From Nocardioides anomalus (GTDB taxonomy: Bacteria; Actinomycetota; Actinomycetes; Propionibacteriales; Nocardioidaceae): a stretch of DNA of 64,000 nucleotides. Position numbers and translations under genes: made by a program. The notes below the pieces were generated by a model, which was given only the letters and a program-made list of their open reading frames with translations, had not been told where the DNA came from and ran no database searches. The stretch spans positions 2,852,001 through 2,916,000 of the forward strand of contig NZ_CP049257.1 of NCBI RefSeq assembly GCF_011046535.1. Direction: 5' to 3'. Shown piece by piece: positions 46,844 through 57,440 of this stretch (positions are counted from its first letter, which is position 1; each line of letters begins with the position of its first letter).

Positions 46844-47913
46844 TGCTCGAGGGCCGCCAGCCGGTCGGCGAGGTCCATCTCCAGGCAGGATTCGAGGACG
46901 GGCTGGAGGTCGCCGTCCAGGACCTGGTCGAGGTTGTAGGACTTGTAGCCGGTGCGGTGGTCGGAGATGCGGTTCTCCGGGTAGTTGTAGGTGCGGATCC
47001 GCTCGGAGCGGTCCACGGTGCGCACCTGGCTGCGGCGGGCGTCGCTGGCGGCCGCGTCGGCCTCCTCCTGCGCCGCGACCAGGAGCCGGGCGCGCAGGAT
47101 GCGCAGGGCCTGCTCCTTGTTCTGCAGCTGCGACTTCTCGTTCTGGCAGCTGACCACGATGCCGGTGGGCAGGTGGGTGATGCGGACCGCGGAGTCGGTG
47201 GTGTTGACGCTCTGGCCGCCGGGGCCGCTGGAGCGGAAGACGTCGATGCGCAGGTCGTTGTCGTTGACCTCCACGTCGACCTGCTCGGCCTCGGGCAGCA
47301 CCAGGACGCCGGCCGCGCTGGTGTGCACCCGCCCCTGGGACTCGGTCACCGGGACCCGCTGGACGCGGTGCACGCCGCCCTCGAACTTGAGCAGGCCGTA
47401 CGGCGCCTCGCCCGGCTCGGTGGCGCCCTTGGCCTTGACCGCGACGGTCACGGACTTGTAGCCGCCCAGGTCGGACTCGGCCGCGTCGAGGAGCTCGACC
47501 TTCCAGCCGCGGCGCTCGGCGTACCGGGAGTACATGCGCAGCAGGTCGCCGGCGAACAGCGCCGACTCCTCCCCGCCCTCACCGGACTTCACCTCGAGGA
47601 TGGCGTCCTTGTCGTCGGCCGGGTCGCGCGGGACCAGGAGCAGCCGGAGCTTCTCCTCCGCCTCGTGACGGCGCTGGCCGAGGGTCTCGACCTCCTCGGC
47701 GAAGGCCTCGTCCTCCTTGGCCAGCTCACGGGCGGCCTCGACGTCACCGCCGAGGCTGTCCCACTCGTGCTTGGCGGCGAGGATGCGACTCAGCTCGGCG
47801 TAGCGCTGGTTGAGCCGCTTGGCCAGGCGCGCGTCGGCGTGCGTCTCCGGCGCGGCCAGCTGCTTCTCCAGCTCGCCGTGCTCGGCTGCCATCGTGTCGA
47901 CCGCCTCGAACAC
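46840..47913 (-). CDS. prfA: Peptide chain release factor 1
   Basis: A 357-residue class I release factor. The codon-recognition PxT motif is PVT (188-190), which reads UAA/UAG, and the GGQ catalytic motif is at 232-234 ([16 protein letters not shown]). GTG 47913 has AGGAGG at proper distance. In-frame sequence upstream lies within a terminator stem and is not coding. Confidence 0.97.
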   Translation of the reverse strand: MFEAVDTMAAEHGELEKQLAAPETHADARLAKRLNQRYAELSRILAAKHEWDSLGGDVEAARELAKEDEAFAEEVETLGQRRHEAEEKLRLLLVPRDPADDKDAILEVKSGEGGEESALFAGDLLRMYSRYAERRGWKVELLDAAESDLGGYKSVTVAVKAKGATEPGEAPYGLLKFEGGVHRVQRVPVTESQGRVHTSAAGVLVLPEAEQVDVEVNDNDLRIDVFRSSGPGGQSVNTTDSAVRITHLPTGIVVSCQNEKSQLQNKEQALRILRARLLVAAQEEADAAASDARRSQVRTVDRSERIRTYNYPENRISDHRTGYKSYNLDQVLDGDLQPVLESCLEMDLADRLAALEQ

Positions 47914-47964
47914 CGGGACCTCCTCTCGCCGTACGGGTGGGTGGTGGAACAGGGGGTGAAATCG

Positions 47965-48006
47965 CCAGCGCCGACCCACGCCCTGACGGGCACGGGTCGG
48001 CGCTGG
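47965..48006 (-). terminator. Terminator between rpmE and prfA
   Basis: A perfect 13-bp stem CCAGCGCCGACCC / GGGTCGGCGCTGG with inner GCCC/GGGC pairing, lying 8 bp after the rpmE stop. On the bottom strand it is followed by CGATTTCACC, a weak U-run. Confidence 0.7.
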
Positions 48007-48013
48007 GGGGAAG

Positions 48014-48256
48014 CTACTTGCTGTCGGCCGCCGCTGCGTCCTTCTTCTGGGCCGCCTTGGCGTAGCGAGCCTCGAAGCGGGCCACGCGGCCGCCGGTGTC
48101 GAGGATCTTCTGCTTGCCCGTGTAGAACGGGTGGCACTGCGAGCAGACGTCGGCGTGGATCGCGCCGTTCTTCGCGGTGCTGCGCGTGGTGAACGACGCG
48201 CCGCAGGTGCAGGTGACCTGGGTGTCGTGGTAGTCCGGGTGGATGTCGGCCTTCAT
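48014..48256 (-). CDS. rpmE: 50S ribosomal protein L31
   Basis: An 80-residue L31 with four Cys (VTCTCGASF and [14 protein letters not shown]), the zinc-binding form. The C-terminal extension ([14 protein letters not shown]) is Lys/Ala-rich. Canonical place between rho and prfA. A possible promoter with TAGCAT on the bottom strand lies near 48324-48329, leaving a ~65-base leader. Confidence 0.97.
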   Translation of the reverse strand: MKADIHPDYHDTQVTCTCGASFTTRSTAKNGAIHADVCSQCHPFYTGKQKILDTGGRVARFEARYAKAAQKKDAAAADSK

Positions 48257-48382
48257 GGTGTCCTCTCTCGGCGCCCCGGGTCGTCAGCGCGGGACGCGCG
48301 ACGTGAACCGGAGCCAGCAGTACATGCTAGGCAACGCCGCACCCACCCGTCACATTCCCGCCGACCGGGAGCCCCGCGAGGC

Positions 48383-48757
48383 TCAGACGGCGGCGCGGGC
48401 GAGCAGGGCCTCGACGCGCGAGGCGAGGTCCTTGGGGCTGAACGGCTTGGTGATGTAGTCGTCGGCACCGGAGTCGTAGCCGGTCTGCACGTCGGACTGC
48501 TGGGCGCGGGCGGTCAGCAGGATGACCGGGATGTCCTTGAGCGCCGGGTTGCTGCGGATCTCGCGGACCGCCTCGAGGCCGGTGAGCCCCGGCATCATCA
48601 CGTCGAGGACCGCGAGGTCCGGGTGGGTGTCGCGGCAGGCGTCGACCGCGGCGCTGCCGTCGGCCACGGTGACGATCTGGTGACCGAGGGTGGCGAGCTT
48701 GAACTCCACGAGATCGCGGATGTCCACGTCGTCGTCAGCCACCACGATGAGCGCCAC
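48383..48757 (-). CDS. Single-domain response regulator
   Basis: A 124-residue CheY-like receiver with no output domain. The acidic pocket is DDDVDIRD, the phosphoacceptor Asp is in DLAVLDVMMPGLTG, the Thr is in VILLTARAQ and the Lys is in YITKPFSPKDLASRV. GTG 48757 has GAAGGAG five bases upstream. It stands alone between rho and rpmE, a place normally empty in this gene order. The kinase partner is unknown. Confidence 0.92.
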   Translation of the reverse strand: MALIVVADDDVDIRDLVEFKLATLGHQIVTVADGSAAVDACRDTHPDLAVLDVMMPGLTGLEAVREIRSNPALKDIPVILLTARAQQSDVQTGYDSGADDYITKPFSPKDLASRVEALLARAAV

Positions 48758-48852
48758 AGATGCTCCTTCTCCCCCGTCGGTCGCTGTCGAGTATCGACGC
48801 ATCCGCACACCCCGCGCAGCCAAACGCCGAGGAAGTCGCGATCCGGCCCCGA

Positions 48853-48906
48853 GACCACCCGATCGGGTCCCCGGCACCGGGCCGGGGACCCTCCGAACGG
48901 GTGGTC
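48853..48906 (-). terminator. Composite terminator after rho
   Basis: The inner perfect 11-bp stem GGGTCCCCGGC-ACCGG-GCCGGGGACCC (48865-48891) is enclosed by an outer 9-bp stem GACCACCCG (48853-48861)/CGGGTGGTC (48898-48906). It lies 15 bp beyond the rho stop. No U-run follows. Confidence 0.6.
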
Positions 48907-48921
48907 CGGACGACGTGCCGG

Positions 48922-50811
48922 CTAGACGGAGGCCAGCAGCTCGTCGTTGGAGCCCGTCCTGGCGATCCGGTCGAGCAGCTCGCGCAGCGCCTCCTCGGGC
49001 GTCTTCGCGGCCAGCCGGGTGCGCAGCCGGTCCAGCGCCGCCGCCCGGGTGCCGAGCAGCGCCGCCTCGTGCCGGGTGCCGGACTGCGCCAGGTCCACGG
49101 CCGGGAAGACCCGGGCCTCGGCCAGGTCGCCGCTGAGCCGCAGCAGGAGGTTCTCGGTGCCGGTGAGCTCCTCGACCAGCAGCTCGTCGACCGCCGAGCC
49201 GCTGTCGACCAGCGCGGTGGCCAGGACAGTCAGCGAGCCGCCGTCCTCGAGGGTGCGGGCGGCGCCGAAGAAGCGCTTGGTCGGGTACAGCGACGCCGCG
49301 TCCACGCCGCCGGCCAGGGTGCGGCCCCCGGTCGAGGCGGTGAGGTTGTACGCGCGGCCGAGCCGGGTCAGCCCGTCCAGCAGCACGACCACGTCGTGGC
49401 CGAGCTCGACGAGCCGCTTGGCCCGCTCGATGGCCAGCTCGGCGACCGTGGTGTGGTCGGCCGGCGGGCGGTCGAACGTCGAGGCGATGACCTCGCCCTT
49501 GACGCTGCGCTGGAAGTCGGTGACCTCCTCGGGCCGCTCGTCGACGAGCACGACCATCAGGTGCGCCTCGGGGCTGTTGGCGGTCACGGCCGCGGCGACG
49601 GCCTGCAGGATCGTCGTCCGGCCCGAGCGCGCCGGCGCCACGATCAGCCCGCGCTGGCCCTTGCCCACCGGCGCGGCCAGGTCGAGCACCCGGCCGACCA
49701 CGTCGTCCGCGCCCGTCTCCAGCCGCAGCCGCTCGCGCGGGTGCACCGGCGTCGCGGTGGTGAAGTCGACGCGGTTCTTGGCCGCGTCGGGGTCCGCGCC
49801 GTTGACCGCGTCGATGCGGACCATCGGGTTGAACTTCTCCTTGCGCTCCCCCTCGCGCGGCTGGCGCACCTGGCCCACGACCGCGTCGCCCCGGCGCAGG
49901 CCGTAGCGGCGCACCATCGACAGCGAGAGGTACACGTCGTCGACGCCCGGCAGGTAGCCGCTGGTCCGCACGAACGCGTAGTTGTCGAGCACGTCGAGGA
50001 TCCCCGCCGCCGGCACCAGGACGTCGTCGTCGAGGATCGTGGTGTCCGGCTCGCTGCGGCTCCCGGGCTGGCGGGTGCGGTCGCGGTCGCGGCCCCGGCG
50101 GCGCCGGCTGCGGCGCCCGCCCTCGCCGTCCTCGTCGTCCGCGTCGACCGGCTCCGGCTCGCGCTGGGACTGCTGCGGCTGGTTGCGCTGCTGGTCCCGC
50201 TGCTGGTCCCGCTGCTGCTGGCCGTCGCGCTGCTGGTCCCGCTGCTGGTCCCGCTGCTGCTGGCCGTCGCGCTGCTGGTCCCGCTGCTGGTTGCCCTGCT
50301 GGTTGCCCTGCTGGTCCCGCTGCGGGCGGCTCTGCTGGCGGTCGCGCTGGGCCTGCTGGTCGCGCTGGGCCTGCTGGTCCTTCTGCTGATCCTTCTGCTG
50401 GTCCTTCTGCTGGTCCCGCTGCCGCTCCTGGCGCTCGGGCTGCCGCTCCTGGCGCTCCTGCCGCTCCTGGCGCTCCTGCCGCTCCTGGCGCTCCTGCCGC
50501 TCCGGCTGCCGCTCGGGCTGGCGCTCCCGGCGCTCGGGCTGGGGCTCGGCCTTGACCTCGGCGCGACGCGGCTGCTCGCGCGTCTCGGTGGGCAGCGCCG
50601 GCTGGGCCTGGGCGGCCTTGATGGCGTCGACGAGCTGGGCCTTCTTCATCGACCCGGAGCCCTTGATGCCGAGGCCGCCGGCCATCGACTTCAGGTCGGC
50701 GAGCAGCATGCCGCCCAGGCCGCCGCTCTTCTTGGCCGCCTTCTTCACCGGCTTCTCAGCGCTGGGCTGGGCGGCGGGGGCGGCGGTGGTCTCGTTGTCT
50801 GCTTCGGTCAC
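48922..50811 (-). CDS. rho: Transcription termination factor Rho, divergent P-loop
   Basis: A 629-residue Rho versus 419 in E. coli. The N-terminal SAP-like helices contain LADLKSMAGGLGIKGSG. A Gln/Arg/Asp-rich insertion spans ~residues 90-215. Then come the RNA-binding domain (DNYAFVRTSGYLPGVDDVYLS) and the ATPase. Walker A reads VAPARSGRTT: Lys181 and Lys184 of E. coli are both Arg here (Arg395, Arg398). Walker B (VVVLLDGLTRLGR), the Q-loop LAGGVDAASLYPTKRF and the Arg finger QSGTRHEA are kept. Start is GTG 50811, with AAGGA eight bases upstream. Whether it can hydrolyse ATP normally is in question. Confidence 0.9.
   Translation of the reverse strand: MTEADNETTAAPAAQPSAEKPVKKAAKKSGGLGGMLLADLKSMAGGLGIKGSGSMKKAQLVDAIKAAQAQPALPTETREQPRRAEVKAEPQPERRERQPERQPERQERQERQERQERQERQERQPERQERQRDQQKDQQKDQQKDQQAQRDQQAQRDRQQSRPQRDQQGNQQGNQQRDQQRDGQQQRDQQRDQQRDGQQQRDQQRDQQRNQPQQSQREPEPVDADDEDGEGGRRSRRRRGRDRDRTRQPGSRSEPDTTILDDDVLVPAAGILDVLDNYAFVRTSGYLPGVDDVYLSLSMVRRYGLRRGDAVVGQVRQPREGERKEKFNPMVRIDAVNGADPDAAKNRVDFTTATPVHPRERLRLETGADDVVGRVLDLAAPVGKGQRGLIVAPARSGRTTILQAVAAAVTANSPEAHLMVVLVDERPEEVTDFQRSVKGEVIASTFDRPPADHTTVAELAIERAKRLVELGHDVVVLLDGLTRLGRAYNLTASTGGRTLAGGVDAASLYPTKRFFGAARTLEDGGSLTVLATALVDSGSAVDELLVEELTGTENLLLRLSGDLAEARVFPAVDLAQSGTRHEAALLGTRAAALDRLRTRLAAKTPEEALRELLDRIARTGSNDELLASV
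50163..50540. repeat. Low-complexity repeat inside rho
   Basis: About 375 bp of imperfect 6-, 9- and 15-bp tandem units (CTGCTGGTCCCGCTG and CTCCTGCCGCTCCTGGCG variants) that encode runs such as QRDQQRDQQRDGQQQ and ERQERQERQ. The array is prone to length change by slippage. It codes a long disordered polar segment. Confidence 0.85.
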
Positions 50812-50925
50812 GGTGGTCCTTCGCTGTGCCGGCGCAACCTGCACGACAGGGGCCGGCACGAGAGTGGAAGTGGTGCACCTCAGATGCGGTGCCGCGCCGA
50901 CAGATCCGGCGCTGGGCCGAACATA

Positions 50926-51822
50926 TCAGGACGGTTCGACCCGGGCGCCGTCGGCGCTGACCGGCAGCCGGAGGTGGCGCCAGCCGTCCGGGGCGTACGC
51001 CGCGAGGTCGGCCCCGGCGCCGTCCTCCCCCGCCACCAGCACGAGCACCGTCGGCCCGGCGCCGGACACCACGGCGGCGTGGCCGTCGGCGCGCAGCCGG
51101 TCGACCAGGTCGAGGGAGGCGGGCATGGCGGGGCGGCGGTACTCCTGGTGCAGCCGGTCGCGGGTGGCCCGCCACAGCTGGTCGGTCCGGCCGGCGAGGG
51201 CGGCCACGAGCAGGGCGGCGGCGCCGGCGTCGGCCGCGGCGTCGGCGTGCGGGACGCTCGCCGGCAACAGCCCGCGCGCGACCTCGGTCGACAGGGGCTC
51301 GGGCGGCAGGAACACGACGGCGGAGACCTGCGGGTCCACGGGCGAGCCGACGGCGTACAGCTCGCCGCGCTCGTCGGTCCCGGACAGCACGAACCCGCCG
51401 TGCAGCGCCGGCGCCACGTTGTCGGGGTGGCCCTCCTGGTCGACGGCCAGCGCCAGGAGGTCGTCGTCGGACAGGCGCTCGGGCCCGGACACCACGAGCG
51501 CGCGGGCGAGCACCAGGCCGCCGACGATCGCGGCCGAGGACGAGCCGAGGCCGCGGGCGTGCGGGATGGCGTTGCGGCACGACAGCCGCAGTCCGGAGGG
51601 CCGTTCGCCGAGGGCGTCGAAGGCCAGCCGCATGGCCCGCAGGACCAGGTGGGTCTCGTCCAGCGGCACCGACCCGGCGCCCTCCCCCACGACGTCCACC
51701 CCGATGCCGGTGTCGGTCAGCTCGCCCTCGAGCTCGTCGCGCAGGCCCAGGGCCAGGCCCAGGCAGTCGAAGCCCGGACCGAGGTTGGCGGAGGTGGCGG
51801 GGACCGTGACCCGGACGCTCAC
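50926..51822 (-). CDS. thrB: Homoserine kinase
   Basis: A 298-residue GHMP kinase. The substrate loop is [15 protein letters not shown], the ATP loop is [18 protein letters not shown] and the late motif is [13 protein letters not shown]. It makes O-phosphohomoserine for threonine synthase. GTG start overlapping thrC by 4 bp; last gene of the argS-lysA-hom-thrC-thrB operon. Confidence 0.96.
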   Translation of the reverse strand: MSVRVTVPATSANLGPGFDCLGLALGLRDELEGELTDTGIGVDVVGEGAGSVPLDETHLVLRAMRLAFDALGERPSGLRLSCRNAIPHARGLGSSSAAIVGGLVLARALVVSGPERLSDDDLLALAVDQEGHPDNVAPALHGGFVLSGTDERGELYAVGSPVDPQVSAVVFLPPEPLSTEVARGLLPASVPHADAAADAGAAALLVAALAGRTDQLWRATRDRLHQEYRRPAMPASLDLVDRLRADGHAAVVSGAGPTVLVLVAGEDGAGADLAAYAPDGWRHLRLPVSADGARVEPS

Positions 51823-52895
51823 GCGAGCCCGGCGGCCTCCGCCGCCGCGGTCACGTCGGCGTCGACCACCGACTCGACCATCGGCCCGAACCCCTCGAGC
51901 GCCGTGACCGTGTCCTTGAGCCCGTGGCCGGTGACGGTCACGACGACCGTGCTGCCGGCGTAGGAGTCCCCCGCGGCCACGTCGGCCAGCAGGCCCGCGA
52001 CGCCGGCCGCGGAGGCGGGCTCCACGAACACGCCGTCGTGGCCGGCCAGGTCGCGCTGGGCGGCCAGGATCTGGTCGTCACTCAGCGCCCGGAACCGGCC
52101 GCCGGACTCGTGGGCGGCGACCTCGGCCAGCTTCCACGAGGCCGGGTTGCCGATCCGGATCGCGGTGGCCCTGGTCTCGGGGTCGGGGAACGGCTCGCCG
52201 GTCACCAGCGGCGACGCGCCCTCGGCCTGGAAGCCGTGCATGCGCGGGCGGCGGGTGGCCTCGCCGAGCTCGAGGTACTGCGTGTAGCCGAGCCAGTACG
52301 CCGAGATGTTGCCGGCGTTGCCGACCGGCAGCAGGTGGTAGTCCGGGGCGTCGCCGAGGAAGTCCACGATCTCGAACGCCGCGGTCTTCTGCCCCTCGAG
52401 GCGGACGGGGTTCACCGAGTTCACGAGGGCGACGGGGTACTCCCACGCGAGGCCCTTGGCCAGCCCCAGGCAGTCGTCGAAGTTGCCGCGGACCATGATC
52501 ACGCGGGCGCCGTGCAGGATCGCCTGGGCCATCTTGCCGGCCGCGATCTTGCCCTCGGGGACCAGGACGAGCGGGGTGAGCCCGGCCTTCGCGGCGTACG
52601 CCGCCATGGACGCGCTGGTGTTGCCTGTGGAGGCGCACACCACGGCCTCGGCCCCCTCGTGCACCGCGACCGAGATCGCGGCGGTCATGCCACGGTCCTT
52701 GAACGAGCCGGTCGGGTTGTCGCCCTCGACCTTGAGCCAGACGTCCGCGCCGCTGTGCCCGGACAGCCACTCGGAGTGCACCAGCGGGGTGCCCCCCTCG
52801 CGCAGCGTGACCGCGGCGACGCCGTCGGGGAGGTCGAGGAGGTCGCGGTACTCCTCGACGACCCCGCGCCACTGGTGGGTGCGCCCGGTGCTCAC
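51819..52895 (-). CDS. thrC: Threonine synthase
   Basis: A 358-residue PLP enzyme of fold type II, short bacterial/actinobacterial form. The PLP lysine is Lys66 in [10 protein letters not shown], and phosphate binding is by [15 protein letters not shown]. It converts O-phosphohomoserine to threonine. GTG start overlapping hom by 4 bp. Confidence 0.96.
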   Translation of the reverse strand: MSTGRTHQWRGVVEEYRDLLDLPDGVAAVTLREGGTPLVHSEWLSGHSGADVWLKVEGDNPTGSFKDRGMTAAISVAVHEGAEAVVCASTGNTSASMAAYAAKAGLTPLVLVPEGKIAAGKMAQAILHGARVIMVRGNFDDCLGLAKGLAWEYPVALVNSVNPVRLEGQKTAAFEIVDFLGDAPDYHLLPVGNAGNISAYWLGYTQYLELGEATRRPRMHGFQAEGASPLVTGEPFPDPETRATAIRIGNPASWKLAEVAAHESGGRFRALSDDQILAAQRDLAGHDGVFVEPASAAGVAGLLADVAAGDSYAGSTVVVTVTGHGLKDTVTALEGFGPMVESVVDADVTAAAEAAGLA

Positions 52896-54181
52896 TCCTC
52901 GCCGCCTTCCACGCGCATCACCGAGGTGACCTCGCGGACGATGTCCATGCCGCGCAGGTGCTCCACGGTCGCGGCCAGCGCGGCGTCGGTGGCGCTGTGG
53001 CTGACCACGACCAGCTGGGCGTCGTCGTCGCGGCCCTCCTGGCGCACGGTCTGGATGGAGACGCCGTGCTCGGCGAAGGCCTGGGCGACGGTGGCCAGCA
53101 CACCGGCCTTGTCGTCGACGTCGATGGCCACGTGGTAGCGCGTCGTGGTCTCGCCCATGGGCAGCACCGCGCGGTCGGCGTACGCCGACTCGCCGGCGCC
53201 GCGCTTGTCGGCCAGCACGTTGCGGGCCACCGTGACCAGGTCGCCGAGGACCGCGGAGGCCGTGGGCGCGCCGCCGGCGCCGGGGCCGTAGAACATGAGC
53301 TGGCCCGCCGCCTGGGACTCCACGAAGACGGCGTTGTAGGCCTCGCGGACCGAGGCCAGCGGGTGGCTGCGCGGGATCATCGCCGGGTGCACGCGGACGG
53401 CGACCGCGTCGTCCTTCAGCTCGCAGATCGCGAGCAGCTTGACCACCGAGCCCATGTCGCGCGCGGACTGCACGTCGGCCGCGGTGACCTCCGAGATGCC
53501 CTCGCGGTGCACGTCGGAGGCGGTGACGCGGGAGTGGAAGGCCAGCGAGGCCAGGATCGCGGCCTTGGCCGCGGCGTCGAAGCCCTCGACGTCGGCGGTG
53601 GGGTCGGCCTCGGCGTACCCGAGCTCCTGGGCCTCCTCCAGCGCCTCGGCGAAGCCGGCGCCGGAGCTGTCCATCTTGTCCAGGATGAAGTTGGTGGTGC
53701 CGTTCACGATGCCGAGGACCCGGGTCACGGTGTCGCCGGCCAGCGACTCGCGCAGCGGCCGGATGATCGGGATCGCACCCGCCACGGCGGCCTCGAAGTA
53801 GAGGTCGCGGCCGGCCTTCTCGGCCGCCTCGTAGAGGGTCGGGCCGTCCTCGGCCAGCAGCGCCTTGTTGGCGGTTACCACGCTGGCGCCGTTCTCGAGC
53901 GCCGAGAGGATGAGCGAGCGCGCCGGCTCGATGCCGCCGATGACCTCGATCACCAGGTCGACGTCGTCGCGGGCCACCAGCCCCTGGGCGTCGGTGGTGA
54001 GCAGCCCCTCGGGCACGTCGACCTCGCGGGCCGCGTCGAGGCGGCGTACGGCGACCCCGACCAGCTCCAGCGGCGCACCGACCCGGGCGGCCAGGTCCCC
54101 GGCCTGCTCCTGCAGCAGGCGCACGACCTGCGAGCCGACCGAGCCGCAGCCCAGCACGGCGACCTTCAGCGGTGTGCTCAC
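52892..54181 (-). CDS. hom: Homoserine dehydrogenase
   Basis: A 429-residue enzyme. The NAD(P) site is [15 protein letters not shown], the catalytic region is [14 protein letters not shown] and a Lys follows [14 protein letters not shown]-terminal ACT domain ([25 protein letters not shown]) suggests feedback inhibition by threonine. GTG start, 4-bp overlap with lysA. Confidence 0.97.
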   Translation of the reverse strand: MSTPLKVAVLGCGSVGSQVVRLLQEQAGDLAARVGAPLELVGVAVRRLDAAREVDVPEGLLTTDAQGLVARDDVDLVIEVIGGIEPARSLILSALENGASVVTANKALLAEDGPTLYEAAEKAGRDLYFEAAVAGAIPIIRPLRESLAGDTVTRVLGIVNGTTNFILDKMDSSGAGFAEALEEAQELGYAEADPTADVEGFDAAAKAAILASLAFHSRVTASDVHREGISEVTAADVQSARDMGSVVKLLAICELKDDAVAVRVHPAMIPRSHPLASVREAYNAVFVESQAAGQLMFYGPGAGGAPTASAVLGDLVTVARNVLADKRGAGESAYADRAVLPMGETTTRYHVAIDVDDKAGVLATVAQAFAEHGVSIQTVRQEGRDDDAQLVVVSHSATDAALAATVEHLRGMDIVREVTSVMRVEGGEE

Positions 54182-55584
54182 GCGTCGATCCCTACATCAG
54201 TGGACAGGAGGTCGTCCAACGTCTCCCGGCGCACGACGACCCGGGAGACGCCGTCACGGACCGCCACGACCGGCGGGCGCAGGAGGTGGTTGTAGTTGGA
54301 GGCCATGGAGCGGCAGTAGGCGCCCGTGCCGGGTACGGCCACCAGGTCGCCGGGGCGCACGTCGCCGGGGAGGAACTCGTCCTTGACCACCACGTCGCCG
54401 GCCTCGCAGTGCTTGCCGACCAGCCGGCTGAGCACGGGCGCCGCGTCGGAGCTCCGGCTGGCCAGCGTGCAGGAGTAGTCGGCGTCGTACAGCGCGGTGC
54501 GGATGTTGTCGCTCATGCCGCCGTCCACGCTGACGTAGGAGCGCGAGGAGCCGCCGTCGAGCGCGACCTCCTTGACCGTGCCGACCTCGTAGACCGTGCA
54601 CACCGCCGGGCCGACGATGGAGCGGCCGGGCTCGATGGACAGGTGCGGCTCGGGGATGCCGAGGGCGCGGCACTCGTGCTCGACGATCGTGGTCATCTCC
54701 GTGGCCAGCTGCGCGGGGTCCGAGGGGTCGTCCTGGGTCGTGTAGGCGATGCCGAAGCCGCCGCCGAGGTCCATCTCGGGCAGCTCCACGCCGAGCTCGT
54801 CGGACACGCGGGCGTGCAGGGCGAGCACCCGTCGGGCGGCCACCTCGAAGCCGGCGGAGTCGAAGATCTGGCTGCCGATGTGGCTGTGCAGGCCGCGCAG
54901 CTCGAGGCTCTCGGCCGCGAGCACGCGCTGCACGGCGTCGTACGCCGCGCCGTTGGTGATCGAGAAGCCGAACTTCTGGTCCTCGTGGGCCGTGGCGATG
55001 TACTCGTGGGTGTGCGCCTCGACGCCGGCCGTCACGCGCACGAGCACCGGCTGGGTCCGCCCGAGCTCCCGCGCCACCTCGGCCAGCCGCTCGATCTCGT
55101 GGAAGGAGTCCACGATGATGCGCCCGACCCCGAGCTCGACCGCGCGCTCGAGCTCGGCCGGCGACTTGTTGTTGCCGTGGAAGCCGACCCGCGCCATCGG
55201 GAAGCCGGCCCGCTCGGCCACCGCCAGCTCGCCGCCGCTGCAGACGTCGAGGCTGAGCCCCTCCTCGGCCACCCACCGGGCCACCGTCGTGCAGAGGAAC
55301 GCCTTGCCGGCGTAGAAGACGTCGTAGGTGCGGAACGCGTCGCGGAAGGCCCGGGCACGGGCGCGGAAGTCGGCCTCGTCGAGGACGTACGCCGGCGAGC
55401 CGTGCTCGCGCACCAGGTCGGTCAGCGCGACGCCGCCGACGTGCAGGACGCCGGCCTCCTTGGACGCGGTCTGCGACCACAGCGGCTCGACGAGGGCGTT
55501 GGCATCGCCGGGCGTGCGCAGCCACGCGGGCGCCCGGAGCGCCCCGGAGGCGTGCGCCCAGCCCGCCTCGTGGGTGGTGCTCAC
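54178..55584 (-). CDS. lysA: Diaminopimelate decarboxylase
   Basis: A 468-residue fold type III PLP enzyme making lysine from meso-DAP. The PLP lysine is Lys94 (VFYAGKAF), [10 protein letters not shown] follows, the glycine loop is [11 protein letters not shown], and [10 protein letters not shown] and the catalytic [18 protein letters not shown] motifs are present. GTG start with a 4-bp overlap with argS. Confidence 0.97.
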   Translation of the reverse strand: MSTTHEAGWAHASGALRAPAWLRTPGDANALVEPLWSQTASKEAGVLHVGGVALTDLVREHGSPAYVLDEADFRARARAFRDAFRTYDVFYAGKAFLCTTVARWVAEEGLSLDVCSGGELAVAERAGFPMARVGFHGNNKSPAELERAVELGVGRIIVDSFHEIERLAEVARELGRTQPVLVRVTAGVEAHTHEYIATAHEDQKFGFSITNGAAYDAVQRVLAAESLELRGLHSHIGSQIFDSAGFEVAARRVLALHARVSDELGVELPEMDLGGGFGIAYTTQDDPSDPAQLATEMTTIVEHECRALGIPEPHLSIEPGRSIVGPAVCTVYEVGTVKEVALDGGSSRSYVSVDGGMSDNIRTALYDADYSCTLASRSSDAAPVLSRLVGKHCEAGDVVVKDEFLPGDVRPGDLVAVPGTGAYCRSMASNYNHLLRPPVVAVRDGVSRVVVRRETLDDLLSTDVGIDA

Positions 55585-57236
55585 ATCCGCTCCGGCGCGC
55601 TCACGCCGAGCAGGCCCAGGCCGTTGGCCAGCACGGTGCGGGTCGCCGCGACCAGCACGAGCCGGGCGCGGTGCAGGTCGGTCGGCTCCTCGTCGCCCAT
55701 CGGCAGCACCCGGCAGTTGTCGTAGAAGCGGTGGTAGGAGCCCGCGAGGTCCTCGAGGTAGCGCGCGATCCGGTGCGGCTCGCGCAGCTGGCAGGCCGTC
55801 TCCACCACGCGCGGGAACTCCGCGAGGGCCCGCAGCAGCTCGCCCTCCTTCTCGTGGGTGAGCAACTCCGGGTGCGACTCCGGCGCCAGGCCGAGCGCCG
55901 CGGCGTTCTCGAGCAGGGAGGAGTTGCGGGAGTGGGCGTACTGCACGTAGTAGACCGGGTTGTCGCTCGAGGCCTTCGCCCACAGGTCGAGGTCCAGGTC
56001 GATCGTGGAGTCGCTGGTGTAGCGGGCCAGCGCGTAGCGGGCCGCGTCCACGCCGATGGCCTCGACCAGGTCGTCGATGGTGATGACCGTCCCGGCCCGC
56101 TTGGACATCCGCAGGGGCTCGCCGTCGCGCAGCAGGTTGACCAGCTGGCCGATGAGGATCTCGAGGTTGACGCCCGGCTGGTCGCCGAACGCCGCGCACA
56201 TGGCCATCATCCGGCCGACGTACCCGTGGTGGTCCGCGCCCAGCATGATGAAGCAGCGGTCGAAGCCGCGCTCGCGCTTGTCGAGGTAGTAGGCCAGGTC
56301 GCCGGAGAGGTACGCCGGCTGCCCGTTGCTCCGGACGATGACCCGGTCCTTGTCGTCACCGAACCTCTCGGTGGCCAGCCACAGCGCGCCGTCGGCCTCG
56401 TAGGTGTTGCCCAGCGCCCGCAGCCGCTCGATGGCCCGGTCGACGGCGCCGCTCTTGTGCAGGTCGTCCTCGTGGAAGAAGACGTCGAAGCTCACCCGGA
56501 AGTCGATGAGGCTCTGCTTGACCTCCGCGAACATCATCTCGACGCCCTCGTTGCGGAAGACCTCCTGCGCCTGCTCGTCGGGCAGGTCGAGGACGTCGGG
56601 GCGCTTGGCGATGACTGCCTGGGCGATCTCGCTGATGTAGTCGCCGCCGTAGCCGTCCTCCGGCGCCGGCAGCCCCTTGGCGTTGGCCAGCAGCGAGGAG
56701 CTGAACCGGTCGATCTGGGCGCCGTGGTCGTTGAAGTAGTACTCCCGCGTCACCGCCGCGCCGCAGAACTCGAAGACCCGGCCCAGCGCGTCGCCCACCG
56801 CCGCCCACCGGACGCCGCCGATGTGCAGCGGGCCCGTGGGGTTGGCGCTGACGAACTCGAGGTTGATGTTCTCCCCCGCCATCGACTCGCTGGCGCCGTA
56901 CCGCGCACCCGCCGCCACGACCTGCTCGGCCACCACGCCCTGCGCGCCGGCCTCGACGTGGATGTTGAGGAAGCCAGGGCCCGCGATGTCGACGCCGGCC
57001 ACGCCCGCCACCTGCCGCAGCCGCTCCTGCACCAGCGTGGCCAGGTCGCGCGGGTTCATGCCCGCCTTCTTGCCCAGCTGCAGCGCGACGTTGGTCGCGT
57101 AGTCGCCGTGCTCCCGCACCCGGGGTCGCTCCACCGTCACCGCACTCGGCACACCGTCCGGCAGGGTGAGCACACCCTCGCCGGACAGCGTCGCCAGCAC
57201 GTCGACGATCGCGGCGGACAGCTGCTCGGGAGTCAC
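55581..57236 (-). CDS. argS: Arginyl-tRNA synthetase
   Basis: A 551-residue class I synthetase. The N-terminal Add-1 domain recognises the tRNA D loop. The HIGH-type motif is HIGG at 138-141 ([21 protein letters not shown]). The KMSKS-type motif is RMSKRAGT, and the C-terminal DALR anticodon-binding domain begins near [18 protein letters not shown] start. A tRNA-Arg gene lies divergently 83 bp upstream. First gene of a five-gene overlapping operon. Confidence 0.97.
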   Translation of the reverse strand: MTPEQLSAAIVDVLATLSGEGVLTLPDGVPSAVTVERPRVREHGDYATNVALQLGKKAGMNPRDLATLVQERLRQVAGVAGVDIAGPGFLNIHVEAGAQGVVAEQVVAAGARYGASESMAGENINLEFVSANPTGPLHIGGVRWAAVGDALGRVFEFCGAAVTREYYFNDHGAQIDRFSSSLLANAKGLPAPEDGYGGDYISEIAQAVIAKRPDVLDLPDEQAQEVFRNEGVEMMFAEVKQSLIDFRVSFDVFFHEDDLHKSGAVDRAIERLRALGNTYEADGALWLATERFGDDKDRVIVRSNGQPAYLSGDLAYYLDKRERGFDRCFIMLGADHHGYVGRMMAMCAAFGDQPGVNLEILIGQLVNLLRDGEPLRMSKRAGTVITIDDLVEAIGVDAARYALARYTSDSTIDLDLDLWAKASSDNPVYYVQYAHSRNSSLLENAAALGLAPESHPELLTHEKEGELLRALAEFPRVVETACQLREPHRIARYLEDLAGSYHRFYDNCRVLPMGDEEPTDLHRARLVLVAATRTVLANGLGLLGVSAPERM

Positions 57237-57319
57237 CGGCCAAGCCTATCGGCGCCCCCGCGCCCACCCCGCACCAGTTTCTCCGCGCGGACAGCCGCCC
57301 GGTATGGTTCCGAACCTGA

Positions 57320-57391
57320 GCCCCCGTAGCTCAGGGGATAGAGCACCGCCCTCCGGAGGCGGGAGCGTAGGTTCGAATCCTACCGGGGGTA
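57320..57391 (+). tRNA. tRNA-Arg (anticodon CCG)
   Basis: A full cloverleaf: acceptor GCCCCCG/CGGGGGT (G1-U72 wobble), D stem GCTC/GAGC, anticodon stem CCGCC/GGCGG with loop CTCCGGA (anticodon CCG, reads CGG), variable loop GAGC and T stem GTAGG/CCTAC with loop TTCGAAT. CCA is not encoded. A -10-like TATGGT lies 12 bases upstream (57303-57308). Confidence 0.96.
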
Positions 57392-57440
57392 CACACTCGC
57401 TCCGCTCGCTCGCGGCACCCCCGTCCGGGTCCGCCGCCAT

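Noticed and set aside
50163..50540. Repeat array, considered as CRISPR
   Set aside because: Units are 6-15 bp without unique spacers and are in frame within rho.
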